Source: an uncultured Neokomagataea sp. (GTDB lineage Bacteria; Pseudomonadota; Alphaproteobacteria; Acetobacterales; Acetobacteraceae). From it: a stretch of DNA of 64,000 bases. The position numbers and the translations under genes are program-made. This document shows, in pieces, positions 32,220 through 42,106 of this stretch; position 1 is the first letter of the stretch, and every line of letters starts with the position of its first letter. Location: the NCBI RefSeq assembly GCF_946476835.1, contig NZ_CAMKWA010000005.1, forward strand, positions 1-64,000, read 5' to 3'. The notes beneath the pieces were generated by a model, which worked only from the letters and a program-made list of their open reading frames with translations, did not search any database and was not told the origin of the DNA.

Positions 32220-32267
32220 GTTTTTTCTATACAGGAACGGCATGGCACCACTAAAAAAACTGCCCTA

Positions 32268-33446
32268 TTACTCCACAACGCCCAGCGCTCGCGCAGATAA
32301 CATTGCCACATCATGACGTAACGCCACCACACTATGCCCCCCATACGGGTGCACGCGGTTGGTCAACAACACCACATAACTTTCACTCACCGGATCAATC
32401 CATAACGACGTTCCCGTAAAACCCGTATGCCCAAAAGACTTCGCCGAAAACACATCACCACGCGGCGTCGAGAACGAGGTTTGAATATCCCACCCAAAGC
32501 CTCTCTTATCAGCCTTCCCTGCAGGTTGCTCGGGTACCACCATAGACGCCAAAGTCTCTTGCTTCAGCGGAAACAGACTCTCACGCCCTTTCAAGCGGTC
32601 TAACAGCCCCTGCGCATAAGCGCACACATCATCTGCCGTTGAGAACAACCCCGCATGACCAGCAACGCCCCCCATCCGCCGCGAGGTAGGATCATGCACA
32701 ACGCCTTGTAACAAACGCCCCGTTTCATCAAATTGCGTCGGCGCAATCGACACACGCTCACTCTCGGCAGGCAAGAAGCCAGAATGAGACAAACCCATAG
32801 GTGCTAAAATCTCTTGCTGCGCATAGAGATTGAGCGCCAGACCGCTGACTTTTTCAACAATCAGCCCCAACACAATGTAATTAATATCACTATATAAAAA
32901 ACGACTACCCGGCGGCGCGACCAAAGGACTTGTCATCGCCAAATGCACCGCCTCTTGCTTCCCATTCCACGGTGCTTGCAAAGGCACATCAGGCGGCAAT
33001 CCCGAATAATGCGTCAACAACAGCCGCAAGGTAATCGCCCCTTTCCCCATCACGCCAAATTCTGGGAAATAATGCGTCACTGGGTCATCAACATGTACCA
33101 GCCCACGCTCAACGCATTGCATCACAGCCAACGCCGTCACCAATGGCTTCGTGAGCGATGCCATATCAAATACCGTCTGCCACAACATCGGCTGAACACT
33201 CGGCACCACAGAACGATGCCCATATACATAGCGGTGCACCACTTGCCCTGCATGCCCCACAGCCAGCACAGCACCGGGACACTGTCCCTCAATCACAGCC
33301 TGTCTGACACGAGCATCTACCGCAGAAAATGGCTCCTGCCGCGTAGTTGCACAGCCAACAACCGGCATAACGCCCATACCGGCACATAGCGCACCACCAC
33401 GCAGCAGAAGCTTACGCCGCCCTAATGCAGTTTGTTTCTTCAACAT
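32268..33446 (-). CDS. Serine hydrolase (class C beta-lactamase/esterase family), probable lipoprotein
   Basis: A 392-residue exported protein. The N-terminus has an arginine pair (LGRRKLLLRGG), a hydrophobic segment and VVGCA with Cys32 as a likely lipidation site. The penicillin-binding-like active site is seen as S97-L-T-K100 (MASLTKPL), Y185-S-D in LYSDINYI and HTGFTG in place of the KTG triad. This group includes beta-lactamases, D-aminopeptidases and esterases, so the substrate is open. It lies 12 bases after the GH20 hexosaminidase gene on the same strand, which suggests a joint role in amino-sugar or peptidoglycan-fragment breakdown (inference). Confidence 0.8.
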   Translation of the reverse strand: MLKKQTALGRRKLLLRGGALCAGMGVMPVVGCATTRQEPFSAVDARVRQAVIEGQCPGAVLAVGHAGQVVHRYVYGHRSVVPSVQPMLWQTVFDMASLTKPLVTALAVMQCVERGLVHVDDPVTHYFPEFGVMGKGAITLRLLLTHYSGLPPDVPLQAPWNGKQEAVHLAMTSPLVAPPGSRFLYSDINYIVLGLIVEKVSGLALNLYAQQEILAPMGLSHSGFLPAESERVSIAPTQFDETGRLLQGVVHDPTSRRMGGVAGHAGLFSTADDVCAYAQGLLDRLKGRESLFPLKQETLASMVVPEQPAGKADKRGFGWDIQTSFSTPRGDVFSAKSFGHTGFTGTSLWIDPVSESYVVLLTNRVHPYGGHSVVALRHDVAMLSARALGVVE

Positions 33447-33458
33447 TCCCGTTTCTCC

Positions 33459-35573
33459 TTACTGCACTAAAGCCCGTACACCTGGCACAATCCCTACCAT
33501 CACTCCGCCCGGCGCTTGGGGGCGTCGTACCGCTAACAACATATTGGATGCATTATGCCGCCACGTCTCTTGGCGCTCTAAAGCAGAGTTTTCCTCAGCC
33601 GTCAGGGAATGCCCTTCCAAACAATCCAATCCCGCTTGCGCCACGAGCCCCAAATCATGCGTCGTGTCTTGCAGAACTGATAATTCTTGAGAATTTTGCA
33701 ACGTAAGTCGTGCGGCATCCGCATTTTGCACCCAACGGGTTAAAAGTGCCTTCAATTCCTGCTCACACGTATGGTCACCTTGCGCATAACGTACTGCCAA
33801 AGCATTAAACTGTATGACATCAGCAGAATCAGGGTCCACCACACCTGCCGGGCCATGTTCTACATCCACAACGCCCCGATCATGCAGCCTGTTCAAAACA
33901 TAATTAGGTGCTGGGATAAGCCCATTTAACACATTCTCCAGCACAGCTTCGCTCCACCCACGTGTTAGAGCCTGCCGCAACACAGCCATGTGAGTTTGCG
34001 CCTTCAAACCGGTTGCTTCCAGCTCAGCTTGAACTCCAACCAAACGGCGCTCCATGTCAGCAACGTTCCGTACCTGCGCAGACGACCAAAAACGCTCGGC
34101 TACCGCAGCACTGCGCGGCCATAACCGAGCATCCAACATCTGATCAGAAACAAGTTCCGTCCATAAAGCCGTTTCTGCCCCCAAAACATGCTCCTGCTCA
34201 TCCTCATTCAGCGGCACCTCATTAGGGTCTTGTCGAAACGCCTCAACAAAAGCACTCGGCTTAGGTTTGGCTTCAGCAATTTGCTCGGGCGTTAAACCAT
34301 CTGTCGTCACATCATACGGGTCCACCACATAATGCTCCGCCGCAGGGCGCAAGAGATCTAAATAATACCCCGAAGACACCAAAACATCATGGCCGCTGCG
34401 TATCGCACGTGCCGTCCACTTCGAGCCGCGCCACCCTTCAATCACCACATCTTTCGGAACCGGCGCCGTGCTCACCTCGTCCCATCCAATCATCACACGT
34501 CCTTGACGACCTAAAAGGCGAGCAATTTCTGCTGTAAACTGCCCCTGCAATGCCGCGACATCAGAAATATGGTGCGCCTCCATATAGGCACGAATATGCG
34601 GATTATCGGCCCATTGCTTCTCGGCCACTTCATCACCCCCCGCATGGAAGTATAGGTCCGGGAAAAGCGTTTCCATCTCAGCATAAAGCGCACGGATAAA
34701 GTTTAGTGTCTCCGGATTGGTCGGGTCCATTGCCGGCAAATTGGACTTCTCCCCCACATAAGCTGGCTGCGGCAAAGGCTCCGCCGCCAATTGTGGATAC
34801 GCCTTCAAAAGAGCATAAGCATGCCCCGGCACATCAATCTCAGGCACCACCCGAATGCCCCGCTCGGCGGCATAAGACACAATATCGCGTACCTGCTGCT
34901 GCGTATAATACGCACCACCTGCATTAATTTTCGGGAAAACATGACTCTGAACGCGGAATCCGGTGCCATCACTCAAATGCCAATGCAGCACATTAAGCTT
35001 CACTAATTCCATGGCATCTAACTGCCGCTTTACACTCTCGACCGTTATAAAATGGCGCGATACGTCTAGAACCAGACCACGCCAAGCGAAACGAGGTGCA
35101 TCTATTATGTCCACATTAGGCAGCACGGCTCCACTAGGCTTACGTTCGACCAGTTGCAACAAAGTGGCCAACCCATGCAAAGCACCAGCGGGACCATCAG
35201 CCTCCACTACTCCCCCATTTTCCCCTGTCTTCACATGGTAAGATTCATGCTCATGCAGCGTTAAATACTCTGGGTCCCGCCCCACACGGAGATGGAGCAC
35301 ATAAACTGCCGCCCCCCTCCCGCCAGCCAAACGTGACAGACGCTGCTCAAACCGTGAAGCTGCATGTTGAAGCAATGGCGTTGGTGACGTATCCCAGACC
35401 ACACGCACCGGACCAACGGGCCTCTCTCCATTTTCCCACACCACACGCTGCGGAACGGGTAAGAGACCTCCCGTGTCCTGCGCCTGCCCAGCCCCCATAG
35501 TGCATAACACCCCACCTAAAAGGGCCACGAAAGAGCAACTCATACGCAGTATTGTATGACGGGACATAAACAA
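33459..35573 (-). CDS. Beta-N-acetylhexosaminidase, GH20 family
   Basis: A 704-residue exported glycosidase removing terminal N-acetylglucosamine or N-acetylgalactosamine from oligosaccharides. The signal peptide covers about residues 1-31 (ending GQA). A GH20b-like N-terminal domain precedes the catalytic barrel, whose start is marked by FAWRGLVLDVSRHF (about residues 162-175), then NVLHWHLSDGTGFRV, VVPEIDVPGHAYALL and the catalytic D314-E315 pair in FHAGGDEV. VMIGWDEVS and VIEGWRGSKW follow. The C-terminal part beyond about 560 is a helical extension. Natural substrates may include chitin fragments or murein sugars. It is likely co-transcribed with the serine hydrolase. Confidence 0.92.
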   Translation of the reverse strand: MFMSRHTILRMSCSFVALLGGVLCTMGAGQAQDTGGLLPVPQRVVWENGERPVGPVRVVWDTSPTPLLQHAASRFEQRLSRLAGGRGAAVYVLHLRVGRDPEYLTLHEHESYHVKTGENGGVVEADGPAGALHGLATLLQLVERKPSGAVLPNVDIIDAPRFAWRGLVLDVSRHFITVESVKRQLDAMELVKLNVLHWHLSDGTGFRVQSHVFPKINAGGAYYTQQQVRDIVSYAAERGIRVVPEIDVPGHAYALLKAYPQLAAEPLPQPAYVGEKSNLPAMDPTNPETLNFIRALYAEMETLFPDLYFHAGGDEVAEKQWADNPHIRAYMEAHHISDVAALQGQFTAEIARLLGRQGRVMIGWDEVSTAPVPKDVVIEGWRGSKWTARAIRSGHDVLVSSGYYLDLLRPAAEHYVVDPYDVTTDGLTPEQIAEAKPKPSAFVEAFRQDPNEVPLNEDEQEHVLGAETALWTELVSDQMLDARLWPRSAAVAERFWSSAQVRNVADMERRLVGVQAELEATGLKAQTHMAVLRQALTRGWSEAVLENVLNGLIPAPNYVLNRLHDRGVVDVEHGPAGVVDPDSADVIQFNALAVRYAQGDHTCEQELKALLTRWVQNADAARLTLQNSQELSVLQDTTHDLGLVAQAGLDCLEGHSLTAEENSALERQETWRHNASNMLLAVRRPQAPGGVMVGIVPGVRALVQ

Positions 35574-35621
35574 ACGCCTTCACCAAGAGGTTTTTATCAT
35601 TATTACAAAGTCAAAAAATCA

Positions 35622-36074
35622 TCACACCGAGAGTTTTGGATCACTTTTTACTTCTTCCATTACAGCATACGTATGCGTTTGTCGTACACCCGGAAGACGA
35701 GTCAACGTTCTTCCTAAGAAGTTTCTATAACCATTCATGTCTTTTACGCGTGCTTTGATCATATAATCAAACCCGCCCGCCACCATATAACATTCTGTTA
35801 TTTGTGGGATACCCCGAACCATCTTAGAGAACGTATCAAAAATATCTGGCCCACTATGCTCTAAAGTAACCTGCACAAAAACAACCAAACCCAGATTAAG
35901 AGCCACTGGGTCTAACTGTGCCATATACCCGCGAATAACTTTCTTTTTTTCTAGCTTTTTCACCCGCTCCAGCGTCGCTGCCGGACTCAAATGAACCTGC
36001 TTAGAAAGCTCCAAGTTCGTCATGCGGCCATCCTTCTGCAAAAAGCTTAGAATTCTGCGATCTGTTTCATCCAT
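35622..36074 (-). CDS. Lrp/AsnC family regulator, probable putA regulator
   Basis: A 150-residue Lrp-type transcription factor. The N-terminal helix-turn-helix reads RRILSFLQKDGRMTNLELSK, then QVHLSPAATLERVKKLE (residues 6-43). The C-terminal RAM effector domain contains ECYMVAGGFDYMIKARVKDM and ends with the usual VRQTHTYAVMEEVK. The gene is divergent from putA with about 150 bases between starts. In several alphaproteobacteria an Lrp-type protein (PutR) activates putA in response to proline, so that role is likely here. The identity of the ligand is inferred from context only. Confidence 0.88.
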   Translation of the reverse strand: MDETDRRILSFLQKDGRMTNLELSKQVHLSPAATLERVKKLEKKKVIRGYMAQLDPVALNLGLVVFVQVTLEHSGPDIFDTFSKMVRGIPQITECYMVAGGFDYMIKARVKDMNGYRNFLGRTLTRLPGVRQTHTYAVMEEVKSDPKLSV

Positions 36075-36221
36075 AGCCGCTCCTGCACCCTAATTAAATT
36101 CTTCACTTTGACGGTACATAAAATTTTATTCGGTCAAAAGGACAAACTTCCAGTACTCATTTCGCATTATTCTTTTTACAATCGTAACCATAAATTCTCC
36201 CTCTTTCAGGACTGTCAAAAG

Positions 36222-39200
36222 ATGGCTCTCATTGCGCATTGTGTTCCCGAACGCTCCCCCCTGCGTCAGGCAATCACCAACCATACACGCGCCGATGAGA
36301 AACCCCTGATTGAACAACTCAGCCATAGCGCCGCCCCAACAGCGACAGAAAGCGCCACTGTCCACCGCATCGCGCGCCAATTGGTGCAGGGCCTGCGCAC
36401 CAATAAAAGCGGCGGAATCGTTCAAGACCTCGTCCAGAAATATGACCTTTCAACCGAAGAAGGCGTGGCACTCATGTGCCTTGCGGAGGCTCTCCTCCGT
36501 ATCCCAGATAACGCAACTCGTGATGCCCTCATCCGCGATAAAATCGGTAACGGTAACTGGATTAGCCAGATCGACCGCAAATCCCCTCTCTTCGTCAATG
36601 CGGCAACATGGGGCCTCGTTGTCTCCGGAAAAACCCTATCATCCAAAACACTTTCACGCTTGCCCAGCACCCTGGCCAACCTCACAACCCGTTGCGGGGC
36701 ACCCACCATTCGGCAAGGCGTTAATCAAGCTATTCGCCTCATGGGGCGCCAATTTGTCACCGGACAAACCATTCAAGAAGCCCTGAAAAACAGTACAGGC
36801 CCCATATCACGAGGCTATCGCTACTCCTACGATATGCTCGGGGAGGCCGCCATGAACATGGCGGATGCTGACCGGTATTACCGTGATTACGAATCTGCGA
36901 TTCACGCTATCGGCCAATCCGCACATGACCTCGGCGTCTATGCAGGACCGGGGATCTCCGTAAAGCTCTCCGCCTTGCACCCACGCTACGCACGCTTGCA
37001 GCGTGAACGCGCCCTTACAGAATTAGCGCCACGCCTGCGCGAACTTGCCAAACTCGCCAGCCAGTACAATATCGGCTTCAACATTGATGCTGAAGAATCC
37101 GAACGCCTTGAGCTCTCGCTCGACTTATTGGAAATCCTCTGCGAAGACCCAGCCCTTCGCTCATGGAATGGCCTAGGCTTCGTCGTACAAGCCTATCAAA
37201 AACGCGCACCAGCAGTTTTGGACTTCATTATTGACCTCGCTCGACGACACAAACGCCGCTTTATGATTCGTCTCGTCAAAGGCGCATACTGGGACAGCGA
37301 GATCAAACGCGCACAGGTTGACGGTCAGACAGATTTCCCTGTCTTCACAGAGAAAAACCATTCCGACATCTCATACCTCGCCTGTGCCCGCACACTGCTC
37401 AATGCGCTGGATGCTGTGTACCCACAATTCGCCACACATAATGCACAAAGCCTCGCTGCAATTTACGCCATGGCGGGTAACGAATACACGCCAGATTCTT
37501 ACGAATTCCAATGCTTGCACGGTATGGGTGAAGCGCTGTACGACCAAGTCATCGGCCCACGCAATCTAGACCGCCCCGTTCGCATCTATGCGCCAGTCGG
37601 CACTCACGAAACACTCCTCGCTTACCTCGTTCGCCGCCTACTCGAAAACGGTGCAAACTCGTCCTTCGTCAACCGCATCCAAGACCCATCCCTCTCCTTG
37701 GAGGACCTCACGGCAGACCCAGTCTCTCTGCTTGGCCAGACACATACCACAGGCATCCTCCCCCCACGTGACCTGTTCCAACCCGAGCGCCCAAACTCAC
37801 GCGGCATTGATTTGAACGATGAGAATACGCTCCGTTCACTCAGCAATATTCTCAACACGCCCCTCCCCAAAACAGAGGGAGACCTCATCGTCACCAATCC
37901 AGCAAACCACGCTGAAGTCCTAAGCGCCGTCACAACGGCCACCCCCAATACCGTCAACGGTGCCATTACCGCAGCCTGTGCTGCCTTTGAGGAATGGAGC
38001 AACACCCCCGCTGACACGCGCGCTACCATTCTTGAACGTGCCGCCGATGCTCTAGAAGAACAAATGCCCCAACTGATGGGGATCGTCATGCGTGAAGCAG
38101 GTAAGACACTGGCCAACGCCATTGCCGAAATCCGCGAGGCCGTCGATTTCCTACGCTATTACGGCGCACAAGCACGACGGGAATTGCAAGACACAACACC
38201 TCTTGGTGCTATTGTCTGCATTAGCCCATGGAACTTCCCTCTTGCCATTTTCCTAGGCCAAGTATCTGCTGCCCTCGCAGCGGGTAACACCGTGCTCGCT
38301 AAACCTGCCGAAGAAACACCCCTGATTGCCCTCGCCGCCATCACGATTTTGCATGATGCTGGCATCCCTCAAAATGCTCTGCACTTCCTCCCCGGCGGCG
38401 GAGAAACAGGGGCTGCGCTCGTTGCTGATACACGCATCTCAGGCGTAGTCTTCACAGGCTCCACTGAAGTCGCGCATATTATTCAAAAACAACTTGCTCA
38501 CCGCCTCACTGCTACAGGCGCGCCACTTCCACTCATCGCAGAGACTGGCGGCCAAAATGCCATGGTCGTTGACAGTTCGGCCCTCACTGAGCAAGTCGTA
38601 CGTGATGTTCTCGCATCCGCTTTTGATAGCGCCGGTCAACGCTGTAGCGCCTTACGTGTTCTCTGCCTGCAAGAAGATAGCGCAGATCACGTCCTGACCA
38701 TGCTCAAAGGCGCAATGGATGAGCTGAAAATCGGCAACCCAGCAGACATTGATACCGATATCGGGCCCGTTATTTCCGCTGATGCTCAAAAGATCATCCT
38801 GAACCATATCGACGCAATGCGTGCGCAAGACTTCCCCATTTATCAGGCAGACTTACCCACCGAATGCGCAGGCGGCACCTTTGTTCCACCGACTTTGATT
38901 GAGATTAATGACCTTTCCGCCCTCAAGCGCGAAGTGTTCGGCCCTGTACTGCACGTGTTACGCTACCGCTCCAACGAGCGTACAGCCCTGATGGAGCGTA
39001 TCCGTAAAACTGGTTACGCCCTCACATTCGGCCTGCACTCCCGCATTGATAGCACCATTGCTGAGCTAACGGCCTCTTCCAGCGCAGGCAATATTTACGT
39101 TAACCGTAACATTGTTGGTGCTATCGTCGGCTCACAACCCTTTGGCGGACATGGCCTCTCCGGCACGGGACCAAAAGCTGGCGGCCCTCTTTACCTCCGT

Positions 39201-39770
39201 CGCCTCCTATCCCGCACCGCAGCACTAGATACCCGTTTCCACCACGCTGTCCCGGCGACCATTACCGAAGCGCGGCCATGGCTAGATGTTCTTGCACCGG
39301 CATTAGCTGAAGCTTCTCCTGCACATACACCACTCGGCACTGAGATCGCGCTTCCCGGCCCAGTCGGCGAAACCAACGTCTATAGCCTGTCCCCTCGCGG
39401 AACAGTTCTATGTGCTGGTCCAACTGAGAAAGACCTACGCGCGCAAATCGAAGCGGCCCTCGCAACAGGCAATACCTGCATTCTCCCGGCAACGTTATGG
39501 CGCCGCCTGCCACCACCGCCCCAGAGCCTGTCGAAGCATATCGTTTCTATGCGTTCGGGCATGACAGTGGATATCGCACTGTTCAACGGTACCATTGAAC
39601 AACGGCAACAGCTTGCGAGCCAACTGCCTAGCCTCGGCGCAGCCATTATCGGTCTGCACGTCCCCCATGAAGACGGCACCTACCCCCTAGAATGGTTAGT
39701 TCTTGAGCGTAGCGTCAGCACAGACACCACGGCAGCAGGTGGTAACGCAGCACTCATGGCACGCGTATAA
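36222..39770 (+). CDS. putA: Bifunctional proline dehydrogenase / P5C dehydrogenase PutA
   Basis: PutA oxidises proline to glutamate in two steps. The ATG at 36222 (MALIAHCVPERSPLRQ), 11 bases after AGGA, gives 1182 residues; the upstream frame to 36108 begins with TTG in the regulatory region and is not used. The FAD-dependent PRODH barrel spans roughly residues 90-470 (VKLSALHPRYARLQRER, RFMIRLVKGAYWDSEIK, FATHNAQSLAAIYAM). The aldehyde dehydrogenase domain spans about 550-1000 (ISPWNFPLAIFLGQ, FTGSTEVAH, catalytic Cys808 in GQRCSALRV). There is no N-terminal ribbon-helix-helix domain, so it does not autoregulate and probably depends on the divergent Lrp-type regulator. Confidence 0.96.
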   Translation: MALIAHCVPERSPLRQAITNHTRADEKPLIEQLSHSAAPTATESATVHRIARQLVQGLRTNKSGGIVQDLVQKYDLSTEEGVALMCLAEALLRIPDNATRDALIRDKIGNGNWISQIDRKSPLFVNAATWGLVVSGKTLSSKTLSRLPSTLANLTTRCGAPTIRQGVNQAIRLMGRQFVTGQTIQEALKNSTGPISRGYRYSYDMLGEAAMNMADADRYYRDYESAIHAIGQSAHDLGVYAGPGISVKLSALHPRYARLQRERALTELAPRLRELAKLASQYNIGFNIDAEESERLELSLDLLEILCEDPALRSWNGLGFVVQAYQKRAPAVLDFIIDLARRHKRRFMIRLVKGAYWDSEIKRAQVDGQTDFPVFTEKNHSDISYLACARTLLNALDAVYPQFATHNAQSLAAIYAMAGNEYTPDSYEFQCLHGMGEALYDQVIGPRNLDRPVRIYAPVGTHETLLAYLVRRLLENGANSSFVNRIQDPSLSLEDLTADPVSLLGQTHTTGILPPRDLFQPERPNSRGIDLNDENTLRSLSNILNTPLPKTEGDLIVTNPANHAEVLSAVTTATPNTVNGAITAACAAFEEWSNTPADTRATILERAADALEEQMPQLMGIVMREAGKTLANAIAEIREAVDFLRYYGAQARRELQDTTPLGAIVCISPWNFPLAIFLGQVSAALAAGNTVLAKPAEETPLIALAAITILHDAGIPQNALHFLPGGGETGAALVADTRISGVVFTGSTEVAHIIQKQLAHRLTATGAPLPLIAETGGQNAMVVDSSALTEQVVRDVLASAFDSAGQRCSALRVLCLQEDSADHVLTMLKGAMDELKIGNPADIDTDIGPVISADAQKIILNHIDAMRAQDFPIYQADLPTECAGGTFVPPTLIEINDLSALKREVFGPVLHVLRYRSNERTALMERIRKTGYALTFGLHSRIDSTIAELTASSSAGNIYVNRNIVGAIVGSQPFGGHGLSGTGPKAGGPLYLRRLLSRTAALDTRFHHAVPATITEARPWLDVLAPALAEASPAHTPLGTEIALPGPVGETNVYSLSPRGTVLCAGPTEKDLRAQIEAALATGNTCILPATLWRRLPPPPQSLSKHIVSMRSGMTVDIALFNGTIEQRQQLASQLPSLGAAIIGLHVPHEDGTYPLEWLVLERSVSTDTTAAGGNAALMARV

Positions 39771-39780
39771 ACAACCTTTA

Positions 39781-39809
39781 TTGTGGGGCAGAGTTATTCT
39801 GCCCCACAA
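39781..39809. terminator. Bidirectional terminator between putA and phospholipase genes
   Basis: A 12-base perfect stem TTGTGGGGCAGA / TCTGCCCCACAA with a 5-base loop lies between two convergent genes. Confidence 0.75.
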
Positions 39810-39817
39810 ACCATAAC

Positions 39818-41845
39818 CTAGCGCCGTGCAATCAGTGGGTCACTCAAACTTGCACGACCATTTTCAACATGCCCACAAAAACGCACAACACCGCCATGCC
39901 CATCATCAATCGCCAACGCATACCAACCTGAATTACGTGCCACGGATACACGATGCGTCGTCACGCGCCCTCGCTCAACCACAACTCGTTGAGACGGCAT
40001 AACACCATAAGCATCTTCAATAACCGCTGACGTTATATCCGCAGAAGCGGTTTGAATACTCAACACCACGGCATCATGCTCCTCGCGTAGAGCAACCTGT
40101 AATGTAGCCCCATGTGCCCCCGCACGCTCGCGCACAAAACCATTCGGTCCCGCCACATGAAAAGGCTGCCCCAATGCTAGATCAATATCTACCTCATGCC
40201 CTGCACCTACCGTGTAAGCACGCGCAGGCCCTTGCCCAGACAAACGGAAAACTGCCCCAACTTGGCCGTGGTTCTTCACACGTACCGCTTCGCGCCCGTC
40301 CCACAGCACCACATCAGCCGTCAGACGATACGGCAACGCACAAGCCACACGCTGCCCAGCCTCTTGTTTAGGCATCATCGGCGTTTCAGGGACTTCCGGA
40401 TGAGGGAAAGTACACGAATGCCGCGTTTGCGGCATATAATCATCAGTATTCGGTAAATTTTTCGCCCAAGCACTATCATGCGCGGAAAAATCGAGTGCTG
40501 ATGTCAAATCACCACAGACTGAACGACGCCATGGCGTAATATTCCGTGCCGGCACCCCAAAACGCTTCTCCAAAAAGCGCAGAACAGAGGTATGGTCAAA
40601 GAGTTCTGAGTTAACCCGCCCCCCCTTGCTCCACGGTGAAATCACCATAGCCGGCACACGCGGCCCAAGCCCTACTGAAACCCCATGATAACTCTCCCCC
40701 GCGACCGAAACGGTTGATGCCCCTTCCGCCTCTGTTAATGCCGGGACAGGGGCTGGAACGTGATCATAAAAACCATCATTCTCATCATAATTCAGAATGA
40801 ATACCGTCTTGGACCACACCTCCGGATGGCGGCTAAACACATCCATCAAACGCGAGATCAAATGCTCCCCAAAACCCGGAGGAGCATCAGGATGCTCTGA
40901 CAGAGCTGCTGACGGCACAATCCATGAGACTTGTGGCAGCGTCCCCTGGGCCACATCGCGTTCAAAAGCCTCCAACAAAAAGCGCCCCTCAGACGTTTCT
41001 GCATTGTGAGCATTTGATCCATCGACAATACGGCGACCGCGCTCATACTGCCAGCTACCCGGCTTCACCCCACGGAATGCCGCAAAACTCGCAAGGGAGT
41101 TATCGCCAAAATTATCGTACTCTTGATAAACCTGCCAAGACACACCAGCCTTTTGCAGATCTTCCGCATAACTAACCCATTGGAACGGAGAAAAATGCGG
41201 GTTCTCTAAGCGAATATCTGCCGTTTCATTCCCATCGTCGATATTCGTAATCGCCTGCGGGCCATCAAAGCCATGCGTCAGACCATTCGTGCCAGAAAAC
41301 AAAAATAAACGGTTCGGGTTTGTCGGCCCAAAAATAGAACAATGGTATGAATCACAAATCGTAAATGCTTCTGCAAGGGCATAATAATAAGGAATATCTT
41401 CGCGCGTGAAATGCCCCATGGTCATTTCTGTTTTATGCGGAACCCAACAGTCCCACTCATTCCATATTTTCTGCGTTTTCTTCCAACTGTGATCCAAACT
41501 CGCAATACAGGCACTTGATGTATGCACTGTATTCATACGAAATGGCATAATAGTTTTACCATTTTCGGATTTTTGCGCAAAAACGCTGTCACCATCTGGA
41601 AGACGCGCAGCATGCGGGTCTCCATATCCGCGCACTCCCCGCAAACACCCGAAATAATGGTCAAAAGAGCGGTTTTCCTGCATCAGAATCACAACATGCT
41701 CAACGTCTTGCAGTGTACCGGTCTTACGATGTGGCGCCACAGCTAAAGCCGCTTGCAAATTCGCGGGCAAAGCTCCTACAGCTGCAATAGAAGCTCCCAT
41801 CCGCAAGAAATTGCGACGATTAGCAGACGTCATAAACTTTCCCAT
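39818..41845 (-). CDS. Phosphocholine-type phospholipase C (PlcN-like)
   Basis: An exported phosphoesterase of about 675 residues that would cleave phosphatidylcholine-type lipids, releasing phosphocholine. The N-terminus has a twin-arginine signal (ANRRNFLRMGAS followed by a hydrophobic stretch to LQA). The catalytic domain contains HVVILMQENRSFDHYFG, GPTNPNRLFLFSG, NYDENDGFYDHVPAP and GLGPRVPAMVISPWSKGG. Two C-terminal DUF756-like beta domains (about residues 490-660) complete the standard architecture. The start may be ATG 41845 or 41833; a GTG at 41848 is also in frame. It is divergent from a Pit phosphate transporter, which suggests a phosphate-scavenging pair. Confidence 0.9.
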   Translation of the reverse strand: MGKFMTSANRRNFLRMGASIAAVGALPANLQAALAVAPHRKTGTLQDVEHVVILMQENRSFDHYFGCLRGVRGYGDPHAARLPDGDSVFAQKSENGKTIMPFRMNTVHTSSACIASLDHSWKKTQKIWNEWDCWVPHKTEMTMGHFTREDIPYYYALAEAFTICDSYHCSIFGPTNPNRLFLFSGTNGLTHGFDGPQAITNIDDGNETADIRLENPHFSPFQWVSYAEDLQKAGVSWQVYQEYDNFGDNSLASFAAFRGVKPGSWQYERGRRIVDGSNAHNAETSEGRFLLEAFERDVAQGTLPQVSWIVPSAALSEHPDAPPGFGEHLISRLMDVFSRHPEVWSKTVFILNYDENDGFYDHVPAPVPALTEAEGASTVSVAGESYHGVSVGLGPRVPAMVISPWSKGGRVNSELFDHTSVLRFLEKRFGVPARNITPWRRSVCGDLTSALDFSAHDSAWAKNLPNTDDYMPQTRHSCTFPHPEVPETPMMPKQEAGQRVACALPYRLTADVVLWDGREAVRVKNHGQVGAVFRLSGQGPARAYTVGAGHEVDIDLALGQPFHVAGPNGFVRERAGAHGATLQVALREEHDAVVLSIQTASADITSAVIEDAYGVMPSQRVVVERGRVTTHRVSVARNSGWYALAIDDGHGGVVRFCGHVENGRASLSDPLIARR

Positions 41846-42106
41846 CACATGATATATATGGACAGTGTTTTCGTCGGATTATCACAGAGAAGAAAAATGC
41901 TTTTCTCTAAGAGAACTATACTAAAAACACGTCCAAATTGTATAATTTTGTCCCCTAAATAGAACCCATACAGTAAAAGGTCACATGACGTTTTGAAGAC
42001 ACCGACTAACTTTTTTAGAGATTAAGTTTCCGTGAATTGTTTGCCCAAATGATGGTCCTAATTTGGAAATCTCTCTAGGGATTAAAATAAGCATCCTTCA
42101 CGAGAG

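Noticed and set aside
41753-41962. Small plus-strand frame upstream of pitA
   Set aside because: It starts inside the phospholipase gene on the opposite strand and runs into AT-rich promoter sequence; no coding signal.
41846-42106. Pho box upstream of pitA or the phospholipase gene
   Set aside because: Segments such as ACAGTAAAAGGTCACATGAC were examined, but no two CTGTCAT-like repeats with correct spacing were found.
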